A DNA stretch of 64,000 nucleotides from Phoronis australis (GCA_002633005.1 NMRA01000725.1:1-64000), one strand, 5' to 3'. Positions 48,085 through 59,593 are shown, numbered from the stretch's first letter. Notes: generated by a model not told the origin, from the sequence alone. Made by a program: numbers and translations.

Positions 48085-49189
48085 GGAAGTGACGTTTTGG
48101 GAGGCAAGAATTTCGCGCCAATTTCTTTTCATATAGTCAGACTGTGAGAGCAGTCGAGTCAGTCATTGTTCTACCTCGGGTGTGATAAGTTCGGTCGTCC
48201 TTTGCTTTTGTTTACGAGTCAGTGAACATGCCACGCTGTTGCTGCGTACTGGGGTGTACTCATTATCGTCTCACGTAAAGAGGAAGAACTGTCCCACTTG
48301 CCCGAGTGTCCCGCGACACACTCCCACTGGAGGGTGATCTGAGCACCCAAACTGCTTAGATCCCGCCGTGTGACTCCCTCACCACACACCTGGCACCTTC
48401 TAAATAGCTCCAATACAAGTCCACAATGAACTTATCAAACTTAGGCTCACCGATCTGTTCATTAGATGACGAATTGCCCTTCTCACTGGGTGTCGAACTG
48501 GGCCTGTATTCACTCCCACTACTCAACATCGCTGCAGGGCTGCTTACAGGCTCTGGTCTAGAAACAACAGCACAAGGCGAATCACTATTAGTTCCCGGAA
48601 TTGCACGCAATGGGGTACGTTCGGAGGCACGGGTGACAGTAGATGAAGTGCCTCCAGTCACTGTATATAGTGGCCACAGCTCGCGAGGCTTCTCGCTTCA
48701 AAAACGCACTTCTCCGGGATGGCGACGGGGCACTGCCGGGAATCAACAGCGACGGTATGGTACCCTTCTTCAGGCGTTGTTTGGCAGGGACCTTAGTTCA
48801 TCAATTCAGCGCACATATCTCTGTCGTAATCTGGCGGCAGAAAATGCTTGCCACACACTCGGTAACCCTCCACTGCTTTGTACGTTGCGTGGACGGGTAG
48901 CGCTGCGTTCTTCATATGAACGAGTTTTTCAGCTAGCCAAGTACGGCGAAGTGCGTCATCCTTCTGAAAGCGACGCAAGGTGCCCAAAGCGCGTGTGAGG
49001 CGATAATGAGTACATCCCGGCACGCAGCAACAGCGTACGTGGCATGTTGACTGACTTGTAAACAAAAGCAAACGACGACCGAACTTATCGCAACCGAGGT
49101 AGAACAATGAGTGACTCGACAGCCCTCACAGTCAGACTATAATGAAAAGAAATTGGAGCGAAACTCTTGCCTCCCACAACGTCACTTCC
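48085..49189 (-). mobile_element. 1.1-kb fold-back element with THAP transposase relic
   Basis: Two inverted arms, 48085-48274 and 48995-49189, are reverse complements with scattered changes. They begin GGAAGTGACG and diverge just after a shared CTCAC. Each arm contains the start region of a THAP gene, so the first codons (MPRCCCV..GCTHYRLT) occur twice, facing each other. The interior holds the rest of a broken minus-strand transposase-type gene, without its catalytic domain. The element sits inside a 420-bp tandem array. I see no clear target-site duplication. It could be a non-autonomous derivative of a THAP-encoding DNA transposon. Confidence 0.7.
48219..49045 (-). pseudogene. THAP-domain transposase-like pseudogene, truncated
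   Basis: The THAP zinc-finger signature is visible: CCCVPGC near the start, then RTWLAEKLV, then YRVCGKHFLPPDY; this is the C2CH module that binds DNA. An insertion of four bases just after the ATG at 49045 puts the start out of frame. A stop plus one-base shift follows AELMN near 48793; beyond it the frame resumes with VPAKQRLKKGTIPSLLIPG. More breaks follow, and then a downstream Cys-containing block (RCQVCGEGVTRRDL, WECVAGHSGKWDSS; 48278-48413) of a kind seen after THAP domains in some invertebrate transposases. The reading then runs into the opposite arm, so the DDE part is absent. The family assignment (Kolobok-like or other) is open. Confidence 0.65.
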
Positions 49190-49559
49190 GGAGTAGAGGA
49201 CGAGAAATTAATCAAATTACGAAAAGCTGTAATTAAGCGAAAAATGTGTCTGGGATAATCAACGAATCTTATTTTTACTAAAAGTGACATGAAAAAAATT
49301 GCCTTCGCCTTTAAGTATCATAAATTAAACTTAAAGAACATACTTGCCCTCATTTTGGAGATATTAACTATCAAACTTGGTCGGAAGAGGAATAAGAGCT
49401 AGAACGCAATTGCTTATGTGCACTTAAACTCTGCGCGTGCCGTACGTACGTGTATAATGAGTTAAAGGCGTATGGCATTGCTTAGAAGTTGCGTCATTGT
49501 TTGAAAGAGAGTTGTCCCTGGTATGCTACTAAAGAACAAATAAGAGAAGTAATGTCAAC

Positions 49560-50545
49560 ATAAAACTGCAATTAATGGCCCCAAAATTGCACCTAATGAC
49601 TCTAAAGTTTAGTACAAAGCTCTTCATTAGTGTATCAGAGTAATGTGGGAATTGGAAAATTCTATCTCAAAAATCAGTTTTGCAGTAGTGCATTATGGGT
49701 AATGACAATTGTATCAATGAAATTTGGTAAATGGTTGAACCACCATTGGAATGAAGTATATCTCTAGTAAAAAAGTATATACTACCTGGATGAAGAAGTC
49801 AAAATTTCACAGAAAATTGAACTTTATGTTCTTAAATTGCACCTTATGACCGCAAACACTGCGACTGAACCTTCTGTATATGGGAAACATATGCATGAAT
49901 TTGAAAGGTTAAGACCAAAAATCACTTACTGAGCTTTTACCTGGAAATTCAGTTAAAATAATCCGATCGAAATTCCGTGTATCTGGGTGCACTTATATAT
50001 GGCACAAAGCTGTTTACGAAATTTGAAGAGCCAATCTCAAAAATCGCAAGAGAAACATTTGAAAAAAATTCGTCGGTTGACCCCTCTGGGGGTATTATAG
50101 TGCATTTTGGGTCATACCCGTACTACATGTATCAGTAGAATTTGATTGGCAATTGGTTGAATCGGCATGAATATGAACGCTCTCCCTAATACAACATAAA
50201 AGTACTAGCTTACTGAAAAAGTGAAATTTGACGGAAAACACTACTCTCAATGACCCTGAAAGTGCACCTCATTCCAACTTCTGTGACTGAACTGCCTCTA
50301 TGGAAAACATATTGCGTGATCACAAAAGGTCTAGATTAAAAATCACTTTTGCACTTGATTACTTTTGACCCGGAAACTCGGTACCCTTGATGCGATTGAA
50401 ATTCCAAATAAATTTCGGATGCATTCTTTAGTGCCTACTAGTGAACAAAATTCGAAGTATCTATCTGAAAACCTGTAGAAGAAGAAGCATTTTGACGGAA
50501 TGCACTCCGTAGTTCCGGTTATTCCGGTGCATTTTGGGTCGGTCA
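49560..50545. repeat. Diverged ~420-bp tandem repeat array, right part
   Basis: GCATTxTGGGT recurs at about 49690, 50102 and 50528 and AAATTTxACxGAAAA at about 49803 and 50224, giving a period of about 420 bp. TGCACCTxATGAC-like phrases (49588, 49838, 50262) link it to the left part, although identity is low. Confidence 0.6.
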
Positions 50546-51103
50546 AAAATCCTTGATTATCGTATCAACCACAATGAACATGACTGTGTTACCGAACCTA
50601 TGAGTAATAACAATCTGAAAAGGAAGGAAGAATCAGAATATGTAGAACATTAAAAAATCTAGGAGAACACGCGGAGAGTAATGAGAAAATAAAATGCGTA
50701 GAACTGTAAAATTGCGAAGAATAGCCAGAAACAACAGTACTCTGCGCTTACACGCGCAAAGTAAATATGAGACAAGTGTTAATTCACATTTATTTTTTAT
50801 AAAACGCAATCAAGCTCAATTTTTCAATGATATGAACATTACCAGCATACTTTTGCTGACCATTTACCAGATGTGCAAGCATGCGTACGACGTCGTGATT
50901 GAAACTTGTCAGCTGACTGTCAATTAAAACCGCCGTTGTAAGAGTTGTACAAAGGGCTGCATACGATATCAGTTACGTTTCTTTCGACTGGCGTCGACGA
51001 GACACTTGTGACAGACTAAATGCGCACCGCGAATGGACCTCGCCGGGCGCCATGAACAAGATCCAATTCATTCACAGTATATGTCTAAACATTGATATGC
51101 CAT

Positions 51104-51401
51104 TTATTCATCTTCGGACTCCAGAAGAAGCCACTGGATTGACAATCTTAGGAGTCGCAAGGCGTCAGACCAGACCTCCATCCTCTTCTGAGGGTCGTCG
51201 CTCGTCATCTTGCTTCCTAGTTCAAAGACTAAGTCTATGGCCTCGCTGGTCGACGTTGTTCTTGTATTACAAACCAGAAACAATAACGCGTTTCCCACGC
51301 TATAGACATCTGAGCTTTCAGTCGTTATTCCCCCGTCGAGAACTTCAGGTGCAATTTGCGGTGTTTCCTCTCGTTCTTCATATTTGACGATGCGTGGGTG
51401 G
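51104..51401 (-). CDS. Kinase-like gene exon 3 (terminal)
   Basis: TTTTTCAG acceptor; phase 2 in. It begins HPRIVKYEEREETPQIAPEV, carries the APE and DVYSVG motifs of subdomains VIII-IX, and ends LLLESEDE at a stop at 51104-51106. Confidence 0.8.
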
Positions 51402-52803
51402 CTGAAAAATGAAATTACTTGCCTGACTTCAAAGTCGTCAGTATGTTGCGCAACAAGTACCAGTGTACCAGTAACAATGACCAAAGTTGGAAATACCTGC
51501 TCTTGAAACACGATTCAAAAACTGACCAACTCCCAAATTGTTACTCGAATCACACGTGGCATGATTGGTTTATTTCCAAGTTGAAGTATGAATCTGTGCA
51601 GTTCCAAGATAAGGTCCTCTAGTAGGAGCCACATCTGTACTGCAGTAGCAAATGCTCGTATGTTACAATAGACCTTACCCGCGTCCGTCAAGGGTTGACG
51701 ATTTTTCAAAGTCGATCATATGTACTCTCGGGTGGTCCCTGATCCTCGGATCAATCAGAATATTGTCGAGTGTAATATCGTTTAGGAGGATTCCAGCCGC
51801 GTGGATCCTTTTCACAGCTAGAATTATCAGCAAGGCCGTTCTTACGACGAATAATGGAGAGAACTCTCTGATATCGCAAAGACAACTCATTCGGACAGAG
51901 TACGACAAATATTCTAGTACCAAACCATAACTTCTTCGATTTCCAGATCTGTCTGATAGGGCCACCAATCCGTAAGCCTGCGGCACAAAACCGGTGGTAT
52001 AGAGTTCCGTGTACGCTAAGTACTCGTGCTCGGCCTTTGTGCTGTCTTTCCTCATGTAATCTTTAATGCACGCTTGTATAGTGCTCCCGTCCAGGAGTTT
52101 CAGTGATCCAGCGAGCACCTTACCCGACACTCCGGCTCCAATCACCACCAATTTATTTGGCGAAGGGCGGGTAAAGCTACAAATTAATAATTCCCAAACT
52201 GGAGTTTGTCCGTATACCGAAGGTGTTGAACGAGTCAGTGACGCGTGAACAGTACCACATTCATCAACAAATGACATATACGAATCATTAGGAGGAGCAT
52301 CAGATATGACAATATCATTATTCTATCAACAAAAGTTGTTGAAATCAAACCACGCAACCCACCGTACTATCTGCCTCGAAGTAGTCTTGCCACTCTATGC
52401 TATTACATTACCTAAACACTTGTGGATTGAGCACCCTGGCTCCATTGGAGTACCTCGGCGTTACGTTAATGAGCCTCACGTCACTGTTATAGTCGTCTAT
52501 GTCCAGGGATGTTACCGCCTTTGACGAATCTGCGTATGATCCGATGCCAAATCTGGTGGCTGTAGGGAACAAGTGTCGCCCCCACTCTTCAGCTCCACAG
52601 GTCCCCTTCAAATGGTCAGCCGGGTCGTCGTAAAGCACTGCGGATTGGTTTGTTTTGGACAATTGTTCAACGAATCCCGAGGATGTAGATGCTGTGTCCA
52701 GACTGAAGGTGGACGAATGAAAGCTAAGCAAAGCGTTGAGCATACCTGGTCGTATTTTCTGGTGCAAAAAGGCAAACTTCGCGGACTCGCTTCTACGATC
52801 CAT
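51104..52803 (-). CDS. Divergent protein-kinase-like protein, 3 exons (421 aa)
   Basis: The exons on the minus strand are 52803-52480, 52322-51679 and 51401-51104; phases 0 and 2 agree and the total is 1266 nt. The start ATG (52803) has AAG before it and G after it. Residues 1-108 are unrecognised. The kinase fold covers about 160-421: glycine loop IGAGVSGKV (about 169-177), the VAIK-type lysine in CIKDY (K195), a candidate alpha-C Glu at 206 or 208, catalytic loop LLNDITLDNILI (D290, N295), Mg-binding DFE (D312) and the APE motif (about 340-342) followed by SSDVYSVG. HRD is changed to LND and DFG to DFE, while the Lys, both Asp and Asn remain. Activity is therefore possible but unproven. No signal peptide or membrane segment is evident. 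The substrate is unknown. It could be a member of a lineage-expanded invertebrate kinase family. Confidence 0.75.
51679..52322 (-). CDS. Kinase-like gene exon 2
   Basis: Acceptor TTGATAG at its 5' side, GTAAGG donor at its 3' side; phase 0 in, phase 2 out. It carries the glycine loop, the lysine, the catalytic loop and DFE. Confidence 0.8.
52480..52803 (-). CDS. Kinase-like gene exon 1
   Basis: Opens MDRRSESAKFAFLHQKI and ends DIDDYNSD before a GTGAGG donor (phase 0). The frame is open further upstream to 52923 without another ATG, so an extra 5' exon entering near 52890 (an AATGCAG acceptor) cannot be excluded. Confidence 0.65.
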
Positions 52804-52923
52804 CTTTGGAGGAAGTCTGATTTTCGACCAATCAATATTTTTCGGTAGACTTGCAGCTAAATGTGAAAAGACAATTGAAAGTAAGCCTCCTGCATTCTTT
52901 TTTAAAGACCCATGCACAACCAC

Positions 52924-54185
52924 AGTTGCTTTCTTTCGTGTTCTGGGGTGGTTGTTTTTTTAATACCGTGAACTAACATTGCTAATGACACAAGATAAAT
53001 TTTGAACCTTTGAGCCGATTGACTGGTTCCATTAGCCTAATTAGCGCAGGGTGAAACACCTGAAGAGTGGCTGCACAGTCAAATGTAAGACATTGACACG
53101 TCGCAGATTCTTGACATATAGTTCATTTGTACCCCTATGTGGAATGGTTCATAACTGAAACGTTTTTGGTTTAAAAAAACGGACAGCTTCTGTAAAACTA
53201 ACGTTCCATTTTACGGATAAATTTTGATCGGTGATAACGCAAATTTAAGACAACTACCGCAAAATACCGGTATAACAGAATTACTTAATGTTTTCAGCAC
53301 GAACCTTTTTACCCTAGGTGAGTTAGAAGACCCATAAATATTAATCGAAATTTCTTTGCAAGTCCCTCATTTCAAACATTTTTTAACCTTGGCTCTTGAG
53401 TTGAAAATCTAGATTACATTCAAGTGCATGTGTACGAAGTGGGCAACATTACACAGAAAAAGGCTTACCATGTCTGAAAGAGGTTTCCTTGATGTAGCAG
53501 TTGTTGAAAAAAATTCCGTAGATAGTGGCCACCTACTAAATATTTCAACTGTCACCTAGGGTCCGGTGGATGCGCGAACCATAATTTTTACAGTAATATA
53601 ACTAAAATTTATTTTTAGTCCGCATACGAGCATGAAATGCGTATATCAGTTGAATAATTAATCTACAAAATCATTCTTGCGTGAATTACCCATTTGGAAA
53701 CTTTTCTTGCAAAAAAGCGCCCCAAGTGGTGAATAAGCAAAATTAATCTAGCGGCGGGAGTCCGACCCTTTTATACACTGATCAATTCATTCTTTAATGA
53801 CGTTCGACGTGCAATAAAATTACTGTGTGATTAAAAACGGGTAAAATGCGTATATTTATTAAACTCCTAGTTTTAAACTTCTGTTAATTGGGCTTATGCC
53901 TTTTGATGCGGTTACATGCAGTTTCCTTAGGTACTGAGGTACATGTGGAATAAACACACATTCCCACAGAAATGTGAGACCGAGGTGTAACTGAATAATT
54001 TCACAAGTGATGCAAAACGGTGTTAATACTATCCTTAAATAACGATAACAATGTTTCAATTTATCATGGACTTTTCTTACCAAAGCAGCCAAAATCTCCA
54101 GCAATAGTGAACCTCCTCTGTAAGAAAGGTAAAAACAACGTTTGCTGTCAGAATGGCCAAGTTACAGTACAGAAAATTACGCATC
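52924..54185. other. No supported feature
   Basis: The 5' flank of the kinase-like gene. AT-rich, short open frames only. Confidence 0.45.
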
Positions 54186-54272
54186 AGCTTTTAAAATTAA
54201 CATTTTCTCAATTGTATAATCAGCGTTTTAATCAGTTTTTAAAATTAACATTTTCTCAATTGTATCGTCAGC
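54186..54272. repeat. 47-bp tandem duplication
   Basis: TTTTAAAATTAACATTTTCT and the following bases occur at about 54190 and again at 54237, each followed by a TCAGCG. Confidence 0.7.
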
Positions 54273-54937
54273 GTCCGCTTATCATTGAAGTCAATCGGGT
54301 AGCCACCTAGCTTGGTCATGTATACCATACTGCAATTCGGCTAGCGTGACACTCCTCTGGTGCACTTCTATATCTGACGTAGAATATAAATCTGAAACTA
54401 AATAAGGCGATCCAGACCCTCCCAAGGATACAATTGTTTCACGAAATGTAGAATATTAATAGGTAAATAAAACAACAAGAATGGATCAACTGAAAATTTC
54501 GGATGTAATAACGTCCTTTGTCAACAGAAACATAGACGTATGTGTATCACTGAGTACAAAGCGAAGAACATCATGAACACTCAATAAGCGCTGGCGTTTC
54601 ATGAAGAACAATATGAGGTAAACACGGGTCACAAAAAGCCCAAGCTGCTCACATGAAGTTCTTTGCCAGAGTCTATCACTTCTTTTGGGGTTGTCGCGCC
54701 AACTTCTGTTGGTCTGCAGCATGTACAGCGGCCATAAAAACATGCAAATATTTTTCTAAATCTTTTTCTGATGGCCCTCAGCCTTCGCCTACATCCCATT
54801 CTTTACTACGGTTGCTTGTCACGACTCTAAAATGTAAGAACTAGCATTGGCATGAAGAATAGCGAATTATTGCACAACTATCCTGTAAAAGATTGCACTG
54901 TTCTCCCAATTTGTCTTAGATTTTGCGACCTGGACGA
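54273..54937. other. No supported feature
   Basis: Spacer between the tandem duplication and the inverted-repeat family; nothing recognisable. Confidence 0.4.
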
Positions 54938-55620
54938 ATGAAGACTATCGTCAAAATACATCCAGGTACCACTGTTTGTATTTCTTCCGTAGAACCCGAA
55001 ATTGCACACAGCCAGAGTAGTTCTGCTCGTCACCTCGCCATGAAACTTGTATCAACATATAAAGCTAAAGACCGTAGGGGTGCATGTAAAATCTGGGAAT
55101 CAACCGACACCCACCTTGCCCGTTACAGCCGTTTAAGTGAAAAACAATGCAACAAACGTCATTTTCTTGCGTAACTCTCCGCCTTTTCTTGCAATGAAAA
55201 CTATGTCGTCGTTTTGAATAGAGTACGCTCGTGTCAAGCGTACTTCGCAGCCGCAAAATTTGTTCTGAAATTCGGTTTTTCGGTATCGAAATTCTAAAAA
55301 CTTATAATGAAGTGAAACCAGTTCCAATAATTTGTTGTGACGTGTAAGCAAGCTCGTGGAAGAACAACAGTTGATTGAAGAATCGGCGAAAAAAGAAACT
55401 GGCCAATAGATGATGCAATATTTCATGGCGCCGAAAGCCTTCGCTCAAGATCGCTCCGCAACTTTAGCAGCAGAATAACGGTAGAACGTCATTTTTTCCA
55501 ACACCGTTAAATAATTTTGTTTACTCAAGGAAGACTGTAGTTTTTAATGGCACTAATTTTGTGTCACATCGGTGCAAAGCTGTATATTTAGTATTCAGCT
55601 TTGTATCAAGGCTAGGTTTT
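54938..55620 (+). mobile_element. Inverted-repeat element family, copy A
   Basis: It starts with the terminal motif TGAAGACTATCGTCAAAA and then shares about 650 bp with 56545-57229 in the same orientation. The right terminal repeat is lost after the AAAGCTGTATA..CAGCTTT palindrome. No coding frame is supported. Confidence 0.6.
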
Positions 55621-55957
55621 AGGGTAAATGCAAATGCTTCCAACAAAAATTTTGCCGGATAACAGCACAGTTGGCTGTGGTTCACTTACCTAATCTTACA
55701 CATAAAACGTTTTTAGCCTCTATAGACAATACACAAATCCATATAAATAAGGTTGGAAGTCTGCACAGTGAAAGTATAAAATCGAGTATCACACACATCA
55801 CACTTGAATTGCACGTCAAACATCAAAATGCAAGCGTCGAAACTGCGATCGCGTGAATATAACTGCACGGAAATTAAGGCTTCCGAAAGAACTTCTTCAC
55901 TCGAAGATTCTACTTTGCCTTTCGCTTGTCACTGCACCATTTGCATTTTTTAACCTA

Positions 55958-56522
55958 TGAAGACTGTCGTCAAAATACAGCTAGGTACCATTGTGTGTAG
56001 CCTTGGTACAAAGCTGTATATAAATATACAGCTTTGTACCGTTGTGGGTAAAAAAGTGGTAAGATAAAATCTGACACAAAATTAGTGTCGTTAAAAACTA
56101 CAGTCTTCCTTGAGTAAACAAAACTATTTAACAGTGTTGGAAAAAATGGCGTTCTACCGTTATTCTGCTGCTAAAGTTGTGGAGTGATCTTTAATGACGG
56201 CTTTCGGCGCCATGAAATATTGCGTCACTTATTGGTCATTTTTTTTTTCGCCGATTCTTCAATCAACTGCTGTTCTTTCACGAGCTTGCGTACACGTCAC
56301 AACAAATTATTGGAACTGGTTTCACTACATTACAAGTTTTTAGAATTTCGATACCGAAAACCCGAATTTCAGAAGAAATTTTGCTTCTCCGAAGTTGTCG
56401 CGAAAATTTAAGAAATGGCGCGTGCGCGTGACACGAGCGTATTGTTTTCAAAACGACGACACACTTTTAATTGTTAGAAATACACGCAGTGGGACCTAGC
56501 TGTATTTTGACGATAGTCATCA
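55958..56522 (-). mobile_element. Inverted-repeat element family, copy C (565 bp, reversed)
   Basis: About 33-bp terminal inverted repeats: it begins TGAAGACTGTCGTCAAAA and the right end reads TGATGACTATCGTCAAAA on the other strand. The interior is the reverse complement of 56790-57240 and lacks roughly 200 bp present in copies A and B, so it is an internally deleted member. No transposase is encoded. Confidence 0.65.
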
Positions 56523-56544
56523 TACAGCTAGCTGGCTGGCTACA

Positions 56545-57270
56545 TTGTGTGCATTTCTTCCTTAGACCCCGAAATTGCACGCAGCCAGGGTAGTTCTGCT
56601 CGTCACCTCGCCGTGAAACTTGTATCAAAATGTAAAGCTAAAGACCGGACGGGGTGCATGCAAAATCTGGGAATCAACCGATAATCACCTTGCCCGTTAC
56701 AGCCGTTTAAGTGAAAAACAATGCAATAAACGTCATTTTCTTGCGTATTTCTCCGCCTTTTCTAGCAATGAAAAGCATGTCGTCGTTTTGAAAACAATAC
56801 GCTCGTGTCACGCGCACGCGCCATTTCCTCAATTTTCGCGACAACTTCGGAGAAGCAAAATTTGTTATGAAATTTGGTTTTTCATTATTGAAATTCTAAA
56901 ACATTATAGTGAAGTGAAACCAGTTCCAATAATTTGTTTTGACGTGTACGCAAGCTCGTGAAAGAACAGCAGTTGACTGAAGAATCGGCAAAAAAGACTG
57001 GCCAAAAGGTGACGCAATATTTCATGGCGCCGAAAACCGTCGCTTAAGATCGCTCCACAACTTTAGCAGTAGAATAACGGTAGAACGCCATTTTTTCAAC
57101 ACTGTTAAATGATTTTTACTCAAGGAAGATTGTAGTCTTTAATGACACTGATTTTGTGTCAGATTTTATCATACCACTTTTTACCCACATCGGTGCAAAG
57201 CTGTATATAAATATACAGCTTTGTACCAAGGCTAAGTGGTATCTAGCTGTATTTTGACAATAGTCTTCAC
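56545..57270 (+). mobile_element. Inverted-repeat element family, copy B
   Basis: It matches copy A from CGAAATTGCAC onward and ends with an intact terminal repeat (..TTTTGACAATAGTCTTCA). The left terminus is missing at the junction with copy C. The sequence GCTAGCTGGCTGGCTAC at C's right end recurs, slightly changed, just after B's right end (57270-57290). Confidence 0.6.
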
Positions 57271-57290
57271 ACAGCTAGGTGGCTGGCTAC

Positions 57291-57732
57291 AGCGACGTAA
57301 GCTAGTGATAACACCAAGATGACGTCTTTGACGGGTCACCGAGTTTATTTGCGTGGTTTCTACGGTAGGCCTATCTGGTCATAGCAAGGACGTTTACCTA
57401 CTTCATGTGCGTGCGCAACCGGCTTTTGTGGGTAAGGTCAGAGATCGCAAGCATAACGTAACAAATGTCCCGCATTTTTAACAGTTGTGAAAACATATTT
57501 TTCCTTTCATTTGCCGATAATACTCTCAAGAAACGAAAACAGAGGGCAGTGAGTAGTGTCGGTGGAGGCTCACAAGAAAACTTATGAAACTGAGCAATTT
57601 CCCTTTGATGCCTGTGATAAATTAAACTATTGCAAATCACAAAAGTTAAAAGTCTAAATGTTTAATCTTGCACATTTGTGTGAAACATGACTTTAAAATT
57701 TGACCAACTTGAACTGAAAAGCTTCAACGCCC
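57291..57732. other. No supported feature
   Basis: Spacer between the inverted-repeat family and LINE copy A; short chance frames only. Confidence 0.4.
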
Positions 57733-58253
57733 ACGGTTCCTGAGTTTTCGTGACTGCTTACTTTCACATTGTAACCAAGTGCCATCGGATTTTTACAGTA
57801 TGGTTTGGAATTTTGCATTTTATGTTAATGTGTTTTCACGAGCTCTGTGGGTAGAGTTTCATTTCTGTGTAGTTTGTCTCTATATTTCATTGATGTCACC
57901 CATTTAATGGATTTATTATTGCTTTTTTATCATTTACATTTCAAGTTTGAGAACTGTTCACGCTTGGTATGTTTGCTCGTATTTAATAAAAACTCCTATG
58001 TCAGGAGAGCAGTAACATCAATGTTTTGCTTAGTGCTATTTTCCATGTAGTCCCCAGTTATATATAGTTTGTTCTACTTATTGTTTTGACCATGAGTGCT
58101 TGTGTTTAGTTTGTACGAACTTGGTTAGAGAATTTGGTTAATCGTCGAAAAAATAGATTCCAGCTTGAACAGAGAGGAAATAGTCATGATTTTGCATCAA
58201 ATGTTATCAATGTGTGTATTTGTAGCTGTGTTGATTGCGAAAATTATGCAAAC
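57733..58253. repeat. LINE 3' region, direct repeat R1
   Basis: About 520 bp, nearly identical to 59594-60113 and in the same orientation. Beside copy B this sequence follows ORF2, so it is best read as the LINE 3' untranslated region. Confidence 0.7.
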
Positions 58254-58626
58254 AACTTAATATAGAAATTGACATGTCCGAAATCAATCAGGAAATAAAT
58301 AAACTTAAAAGCAACAAAACCCCTGGAGAAGATGGTATTCCAAACGAACTCTTCAAAGCACTGACTGGTGACATCCTTGAAGTATTATGCAAACTATTCA
58401 ACAAGGTACTGACGACAGGAAAATTCCCGGAGAACTGGAGAAAGAGTATAATCGTTCCAATCTACAAGAAAGGAGACAAAAATAACCCAAATAATTACAG
58501 GGGAATTTCTTTAATTGATAGCATAAGCAAGCTGTTTACATCAATATTAAACAGAAGACTGATTGAGTGGTCGGATGCAATGCAATGGATCCCTGAGGAA
58601 CAAGCCGGATTTAGGGCAGGTTATTC
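58252..58626 (+). pseudogene. Inverted RT fragment of LINE copy A
   Basis: An open plus-strand frame covering the N-terminal part of the reverse transcriptase (TPGEDGIPNELFKALTGD, IVPIYKKGDKNNPNNYRGIS). It ends at a TATTC microhomology, where the minus-strand endonuclease part begins. Confidence 0.75.
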
Positions 58627-59592
58627 TTGGATCAATCACTCAATCACATAAGTTCTTTACCATTTGTTCGTTATAATTCTTCTTTTTTCACGACAGGTTT
58701 CCTTAAATTGACTTTTCGTATCAATATATGTACGTAGTGTATCCACACACTTTGTGGATCTGAAAAGTTTCAATAAATTATGTTTTTCTATTTTCTTTTG
58801 CTCGCAAACGTTGTCGAACAACCTTGGCTGCTGCCTGTTCACTGCGGGTTTATTGCTTATTTTCATTTCAGCGTGGAATAATTCATTTATTAATTTAACT
58901 GCTTTTTTAATATCCATATCGATGGCTGAAGATATTTGGGATAATTTCTCGGTGGTGTCAACGCTAGCTGCACACTCTTTCCTTAAAACTTGAAGATTTG
59001 TGTGGCTGCCACTTGAGTCGGTGCAATAGGGTTGTTCTGACACTAGTGTTCGATCCGTCTGTATCAGCTTCCGTATGTTCTAGATAACGTAGAGTACACA
59101 TGATAGGAAATGGTCTGACTGGTCGTAGTTTAATACTTCAAAGTCATTAATATATTCGAACAGAGATGCCTCGGCAATAACATAGTCAATAGTGCTGCAT
59201 CCTCGAGTGGAGACGAACGAATAGTTTCCTTCTCTGTCTGAGGGGTATCTACCGTTAACTATGTGCGTACCATATACTGCACAAAATTTGGCAAGTTCTT
59301 TGCCAAAGTAATTAGATTTCGCATCTTGGTTGTTTCTTGGTTTTTCAAAATTATTTTGAACATAACAACAATCGCTATTGGCAAGGACATTGATATGCGT
59401 GATATCGTCATCTGGGATGTAGTCTCTGAGTGTAGCTGTCCTTGAGTTAAAGTCACCTGTCAAAATAACCCGTGAGTGGTTAAATTTCCCATTACTCTTT
59501 AAGCAGGTAAAGTCATCCTCGAGACGATCAACACCGCAGTCAGAAATGTCGTGGCTGTAGTATGCTGACCCTTCGGGAGGGAGATAAATAAA
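58622..59592 (-). pseudogene. Endonuclease fragment of LINE copy A
   Basis: It matches 62408-63383. It includes GDFNSR and the C-terminal endonuclease strand (EVLNYDQSDHF) and runs into the linker before the RT. Unlike copy B, the codon before YVQNNFEKP is TGT, not a stop. A 9-bp deletion lies near 58869. Confidence 0.75.
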
Positions 59593-59593
59593 N

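Larger units (their letters stand above)
57733..59592 (-). mobile_element. LINE copy A, deleted and internally inverted
   Basis: The same LINE family as copy B. From the right: an endonuclease-region fragment (59592-58622, minus strand, matching 63383-62408), then an RT segment in the opposite orientation (58252-58626, plus strand), then 520 bp of 3' region (58253-57733) matching 60113-59594. The RT block reads MSEINQEINKLKSNKTPGED, NWRKSIIVPIYKKG, EEQAGFRAGYS on the plus strand and keeps 14 bases that copy B has lost. Confidence 0.8.

Noticed and set aside
48426-48998. 190-codon plus-strand open frame
   Set aside because: It is antisense to the THAP transposase relic; the recognisable protein motifs are on the minus strand.
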